Source: Bacteroidota bacterium
GTDB lineage: Bacteria; Bacteroidota; Bacteroidia; Bacteroidales; WCHB1-69
Length of the DNA: 64,000 bases
Direction of reading: 5' to 3'
NCBI GenBank assembly: GCA_017860455.1
Contig: JAGDMF010000004.1
Coordinates: 24,314 to 88,313, forward strand
The notes beneath the pieces were generated by a model, which searched no databases, was not told the DNA's origin, and worked only from the letters and a program-made list of their open reading frames with translations. The translations under genes and the position numbers were made by a program. Every line of letters starts with the position of its first letter. The first letter of the stretch is position 1. This document shows, in pieces, positions 60,803-64,000 of this stretch.

Positions 60803-61783
60803 TTAAGGGAAATTTGGGGATTTTTTAACCTTGAATTTCCCTTTTTCGTCATATATAAAATAGACTCCAATTTTGGGATTCTTCTTTACAATCTCCATTG
60901 TTTTTTCCATACTTAAAACCATGAAAGCTGTAGAATAGGCATCAGCAGTGGCGCAATCATCTGCAATGACAGTTACACTAAGCAATGAAGAGTGTTCCGG
61001 TTGTCCGGTTTTAGGATTGATAATATGACTGTATCTTTGTCCATCCAGTTCAGTGTATTTTCTATAGTTTCCACTGGTAGAAATCGCCTTATTCTTGATA
61101 GGAAAGGTAAATTGTGCATCAATTGCACCATCCGCATCTTCTGTTGGAGTTTGAATACCCACTTGCCACTGTTTGCCCCCTTTTGTTCCAAGCGCCACTA
61201 TTTCTCCTCCTACATCAACAATACAATTGGGATACCCTTGTTTTTCCAAAAAATGGGCGATTTTATCTGAAGCATATCCATCTGCAATAGCATTAAAATT
61301 GATTTGAATACGGGGATCCTCTTTTATTATCGTATTATTTACTAATTTTAATTTAGTAAATCCAACTATTTGTAGGATACTATCAATCTTAGATTTTTCA
61401 ATGGTACTCTTTTTATCTTTCCCAAAACCCCATAAATTGATCAAAGGAGTAACTGTGATATCATAAGCTCCATTCGTGTTAGAGGCAATTTTCTGAGAGA
61501 TCTCAAACATCTTGATCATATCTTCAGTATAAGGTAAGTTTTCTCCCTGATTGATCCGATATAGTATTGAAGTAGTATCAAAAAGGGATAACTGATGATT
61601 CAAATCTGCGATAATGGAATCCACTTGTTGCTGAAGTTTATGATTTTCTTTTCCTACATAGGTTATTGAATAGTAGGACCCAAAGCCGGTTCCCTGGAAA
61701 TTGTATGTTTGTTCATTTTTGCAACTGCTTAATAACGTGATGAATGCAAAAAAAATGAGGTTTGATTTTAAAAAAATTTTCAT
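60803..61783 (-). CDS. apbE: FAD:protein FMN transferase (ApbE), lipoprotein
   Basis: Attaches FMN covalently to Thr/Ser of partner flavoproteins, such as Rnf or Na+-NQR subunits. The ATG at 61781-61783 gives a lipobox (ITLLSSCKN, Cys21) and 326 residues. ApbE motifs: AIADGYASD, ISTSGNYRKY, HIINPKTGQPE, and the C-terminal ADAYSTAFMVLS. No Rnf or NQR gene is within the window, so the target is elsewhere. A promoter lies 28 bases upstream. Confidence 0.92.
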   Translation of the reverse strand: MKIFLKSNLIFFAFITLLSSCKNEQTYNFQGTGFGSYYSITYVGKENHKLQQQVDSIIADLNHQLSLFDTTSILYRINQGENLPYTEDMIKMFEISQKIASNTNGAYDITVTPLINLWGFGKDKKSTIEKSKIDSILQIVGFTKLKLVNNTIIKEDPRIQINFNAIADGYASDKIAHFLEKQGYPNCIVDVGGEIVALGTKGGKQWQVGIQTPTEDADGAIDAQFTFPIKNKAISTSGNYRKYTELDGQRYSHIINPKTGQPEHSSLLSVTVIADDCATADAYSTAFMVLSMEKTMEIVKKNPKIGVYFIYDEKGKFKVKKSPNFP

Positions 61784-61810
61784 GATGAGCGTTTTGATTA
61801 AAAAAGCGTG

Positions 61811-61818
61811 CAAAAGTA
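61811..61818 (-). promoter_or_regulatory. -7 promoter element for apbE
   Basis: TACTTTTG on the minus strand matches TAnnTTTG, 28 bases before apbE and back-to-back with the SRP RNA promoter. Confidence 0.5.
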
Positions 61819-61831
61819 ATGATATTTTTTG

Positions 61832-61839
61832 TACTTTTG
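61832..61839 (+). promoter_or_regulatory. -7 promoter element for the SRP RNA
   Basis: TACTTTTG matches TAnnTTTG and ends five bases before the predicted RNA 5' end, the spacing expected for a -7 element. Confidence 0.6.
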
Positions 61840-61844
61840 CAGTA

Positions 61845-61942
61845 GGGTAAGTCTTGTACGATCAGCTCCCTTTTAACTCCCCCAGGACAGGAATGTAGCA
61901 AGGGTACATTGGTTGTAGCGGTGCGATACAAGTAGCTTACCC
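61845..61942 (+). ncRNA. ffs: Small signal recognition particle RNA (4.5S RNA)
   Basis: Scaffold of the SRP that binds Ffh. The ends pair as GGGTAAG (61845-61851) and CTTACCC (61936-61942), with CTTGTA/TACAAG extending the helix. The tip carries CAGG-ACA-GGAA-TGT-AGCA: GGAA tetraloop closed by ACA/TGT and the CAGG/AGCA symmetric loop, the invariant SRP features. A T-rich tract follows directly. Length 98 nt is normal for the short bacterial form. Confidence 0.9.
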
Positions 61943-61961
61943 TTCTTTTATTTCTCATAAA

Positions 61962-62585
61962 ATGCTTTTAAAAATCTATCCTGAAAATCCGAACCCTCGG
62001 GCCATCCAACAGGTAGTTGACTGCTTGAAAGATGGCGGGATCATCATTTATCCCACAGATACCATCTATGGAATTGGTTGCGATATCTATAAACAAAAGG
62101 CGATCGAAAAAATTATTCAGATTCAAGGCAATTTGAAGAAGAAATCTTCCCTCTCTTTTATTTGTTATGATCTAAGTCATCTATCCGATTTTACAACACC
62201 TATCAATAATACTGTTTTTAAAGCGATGAAAAGGACACTTCCGGGTCCTTTTACTTTTATTTTAAATGCCAATAACCAAGTTCCCAAGTTGATACATGGA
62301 ACTAAAAAAACGGTGGGTATCCGTGTTCCCGATAATAGTATTATCAGAGAGATTGTTCATGTAAATGGAAATCCAATTCTTTCATCTTCCATAAAAGATG
62401 AAGATGAATTTATTGAATATATTACAGATCCGGAACTTATATACGAAAAATATGGTGATCTGGTTGATATCGTTATTGATGGCGGCTATGGTGACAATAT
62501 CCCTTCAACGGTAGTGGATTGTACACAGGATGAGATTGAAGTGATCCGCGAAGGCAAAGGGGATTTGGGGTTGCTGCTGGGGTAG
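61962..62585 (+). CDS. Threonylcarbamoyl-AMP synthase (Sua5/YrdC family)
   Basis: Makes L-threonylcarbamoyladenylate for the t6A modification of tRNA. It shows the Sua5/YciO/YrdC domain: GGIIIYPTDTIYGIGCD (near 26-42), KKSSLSFICYDLS, LPGPFTFIL, GIRVPDNS, and PSTVVDCT near 183. At 207 residues it is the YrdC-length form lacking the Sua5 C-terminal extension, like the YciO/YrdC type. It follows the SRP RNA by 20 bases. Confidence 0.88.
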   Translation: MLLKIYPENPNPRAIQQVVDCLKDGGIIIYPTDTIYGIGCDIYKQKAIEKIIQIQGNLKKKSSLSFICYDLSHLSDFTTPINNTVFKAMKRTLPGPFTFILNANNQVPKLIHGTKKTVGIRVPDNSIIREIVHVNGNPILSSSIKDEDEFIEYITDPELIYEKYGDLVDIVIDGGYGDNIPSTVVDCTQDEIEVIREGKGDLGLLLG

Positions 62586-62645
62586 GAATCCTTTGTAAAG
62601 AGAGTAATATATTTTTTTAATTATTTATTTGATTTAAAAAAAATG

Positions 62646-62653
62646 TATATTTG
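62646..62653 (+). promoter_or_regulatory. -7 promoter element for the WKNG-repeat lipoprotein
   Basis: TATATTTG matches TAnnTTTG, 85 bases before the start. The leader contains the hairpin at 62707-62724. Confidence 0.5.
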
Positions 62654-62706
62654 CGCTTTAAAAAATTATAAAATAAAAACTTTTAAAAACATTCAGTATT
62701 AATTTT

Positions 62707-62724
62707 GTCTGCAAAGGAGCAGAC
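62707..62724 (+). promoter_or_regulatory. Small 5' leader hairpin, GTCTGC/GCAGAC
   Basis: Perfect six-pair stem with loop AAAGGA, the only SD-like purine run in this leader, 14 bases before the ATG at 62738. Possible translational control; short stems arise by chance. Confidence 0.3.
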
Positions 62725-62737
62725 GTAAAATAAAAAA

Positions 62738-63754
62738 ATGAAAAACAAATTTTATATAGCACTTTTTGTTGCTTTTGTTGTTTTGTTAGTATCATGTGAT
62801 CCTGAGACAGATGATCCTATTATTCCAAATCCCAACTCATCTACACATGTTTATATTGCAGCTAATGACTCTCGTTTTATTGACTCTGGTCCTGCCGTAT
62901 ATTGGAAAGATAGTGTAAAATATGTGCTTTCTAGTGATTTAAGTGGCTCATTGGCAAAAGCAATTTTCGTAGATAATAACAATAATATTTATGTTGGAGG
63001 AAAAGAATTTGATAAACCCGTTTATTGGAAAAACGGAACAGTAAATGTATTATCAGATAGTTATGGGTGTGTTAATGGATTATATATTTCAAATAATAAT
63101 GTTTATGCAGTTGGCTATTTAGGAAAAAATGCAGTAGTGTGGAAAAATGGAGTGATTGATACATTGAATAGAGAAGGTATATATGTAGAACATGATGTTA
63201 CAGCAACAGCAATTTTTGTTCAAGGTAATGATGTTTATATCTCCGGATTTGCAGGTGCTTATCGTGCAGCAGGAAAAGCGTTATTTTGGAAAAATGGATT
63301 ATTAACAATAATTTCTGATAATGTAGCCATGGCTAATGATATATTTGTTTCGGGCAATAATGTTTATATCGTAGGAATTGACAAATATCAAACTACAAAT
63401 ATGACATCTCATAAAGCTGTTATTTGGACTAATGGTATATCACAAGACTTGAACATTGGTGGTCTTACTTCCGATGCTTATTCAATTTTTATAGCAAATG
63501 ATACCACATACGTTGCTTGTAATGGCTATTTTGGTTCTGCTTATGATGGATATTTTAAAGGATGTCTTTGGAAAAATGGTAACTCAAGTGTATTTAATTG
63601 TCTCTCAATTCAAGATGTTTTTGTTCTTGGATCAGATGTTTACATGGTAGGTATTGATGGTGATATTGATAAATATCCAGTACTATTTAAAAATGGAGTA
63701 AAAAAGATTATAACTTATGCAAATAGCTATCCTACAGCTATTTTTGTAAAATAA
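62738..63754 (+). CDS. Lipoprotein with WKNG beta-propeller-like repeats
   Basis: A 338-residue lipoprotein (lipobox VVLLVSCDP, Cys20). After residue 35 it has about six repeats of roughly 50 residues, each with a strand ending WKNG (VYWKNGTVNVLSD, VVWKNGVIDTL, LFWKNGLLTIISD, VIWTNGISQDL, CLWKNG, LFKNGVKKI) followed by IFV-x-GNDVY-x-xG. This suggests a 6-7-bladed propeller. No catalytic residues are visible. Such repeat proteins are common in Bacteroidota surface proteomes, but this one has no T9SS tail, so it is probably anchored to the membrane. Confidence 0.7.
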   Translation: MKNKFYIALFVAFVVLLVSCDPETDDPIIPNPNSSTHVYIAANDSRFIDSGPAVYWKDSVKYVLSSDLSGSLAKAIFVDNNNNIYVGGKEFDKPVYWKNGTVNVLSDSYGCVNGLYISNNNVYAVGYLGKNAVVWKNGVIDTLNREGIYVEHDVTATAIFVQGNDVYISGFAGAYRAAGKALFWKNGLLTIISDNVAMANDIFVSGNNVYIVGIDKYQTTNMTSHKAVIWTNGISQDLNIGGLTSDAYSIFIANDTTYVACNGYFGSAYDGYFKGCLWKNGNSSVFNCLSIQDVFVLGSDVYMVGIDGDIDKYPVLFKNGVKKIITYANSYPTAIFVK

Positions 63755-63781
63755 TCTGAAAATAAAGAAAATAATTTTATT

Positions 63782-63888
63782 TCACAGTGTATCACAGTGT
63801 TAAACGATGTATCACAGTGTTAATTCAGCCTGAATTTTTAAATTAAAACACTGTGAAACTCCTTTTAACACTGCGGTACTCTGTGTTC
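63782..63888. repeat. Repeat words TATCACAGTGTTAA / AACACTGTGAAAC
   Basis: Direct copies TATCACAGTGTTAA (63791 and 63811) and, after an AT-rich spacer, the complement AACACTGTGAAACTCC then AACACTGCGGTACTCTGTG. The two halves form an inverted pair. Confidence 0.7.
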
Positions 63889-63910
63889 ATTATTTTTAAA
63901 ATGCCACAAA

Positions 63911-63963
63911 TAATAGACCCAAAACCCAATAACTAAAACCCAAAACCTAAAACCTGAAACCTA
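63911..63963. repeat. 7-nt AAACCTA/AAACCCA units at the end of the window
   Basis: AAACCCA, AAACCTA and AAACCTG units ending in the stop codon of the partial T9SS gene. Related to AAACCTT at 51805-51851. Confidence 0.8.
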
Positions 63964-64000
63964 ATTCTTCACCACTTTCTCCGTTCTCACCCCTTTGGAT
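63961..64000 (-). CDS. C-terminal end of a T9SS type A protein (partial)
   Basis: Forty bases at the right edge read SKGVRTEKVVKN followed by a TAG stop (63961-63963). This is the final strand of a T9SS type A sorting domain. The rest is outside the window. The stop codon overlaps the tandem array. Confidence 0.6.
   Translation of the reverse strand, partial: SKGVRTEKVVKN

Overview
The window looks like a chromosomal segment of an anaerobic, fermentative member of the Bacteroidota, probably near the Bacteroidales. Evidence: AT-rich DNA; starts with almost no Shine-Dalgarno sequence but repeated TAnnTTTG -7 promoter elements; several secreted proteins with type IX secretion (T9SS) C-terminal domains; and Bacteroidota-restricted families (DUF3078, DUF4271, DUF4292, YCF48-repeat T9SS proteins, and a tentative DUF4221-like protein). 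No rRNA, tRNA, IS element, prophage or CRISPR array was seen. One structural RNA, the SRP RNA, lies at 61845-61942.

Layout. 1-15.9 kb is mainly minus-strand housekeeping: rlmB fragment, a TolC-type channel (plus strand), then pheT, a FAD-synthetase-only ribF, topA, an arginase-fold protein and DUF3078 in one run; then cstA, panB, a pseudouridine synthase, a T9SS protein, DUF4271, hemD and rnpA. 16-19 kb carries yqeY, an M28 peptidase and guaA. 19-26.4 kb is a tightly coupled minus-strand cluster (ferredoxin, SPASM radical SAM, SDR, B12-binding radical SAM, GT2, DegT aminotransferase) divergent from an oxyR gene that retains Cys199 and Cys208. 26-36 kb is mostly core genes: mnmE, pfkA, a large T9SS type B protein, DUF4292, queG, kdsD and rluD. 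36-44.6 kb is an accessory stretch with a Fic protein whose catalytic His is Gln, a YCF48-repeat T9SS protein, an L,D-transpeptidase-like protein, lipoproteins, and an overlapping DUF5131/TcmP pair. 44.6-55.3 kb holds the hydABC [FeFe]-hydrogenase operon and, after an inserted two-gene pair, a sensory-type module (DRTGG protein, RsbW-like ATPase, H-cluster-domain protein, HATPase) with a divergent PHP-domain gene. 55.5-58.3 kb has kamE, CoA-transferase subunit B and thiolase of amino-acid (lysine) fermentation. The end carries an AraC-type membrane regulator, an outer membrane protein, apbE, the SRP RNA, a Sua5/YrdC protein and a lipoprotein with WKNG repeats.

How it fits together: CoA-linked fermentation of lysine would yield reducing equivalents that HydABC can discharge as H2; the neighbouring H-cluster-like protein with two separate GHKL ATPases looks like a split redox or H2 sensor for it.

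The most unusual structure is intergenic. At least fifteen degenerate tandem arrays, with many different unit sequences but almost always a 7-8 nt period, fill the gaps, abut stop codons, and in three genes (rnpA, the DegT aminotransferase, the AraC-type regulator) supply the last codons and the stop. Two loci 36 kb apart contain the same ordered series of array words. Two GC-rich structured islands (49496-49549 and 51475-51670) flank the gene pair inserted between the hydrogenase and its sensory module.
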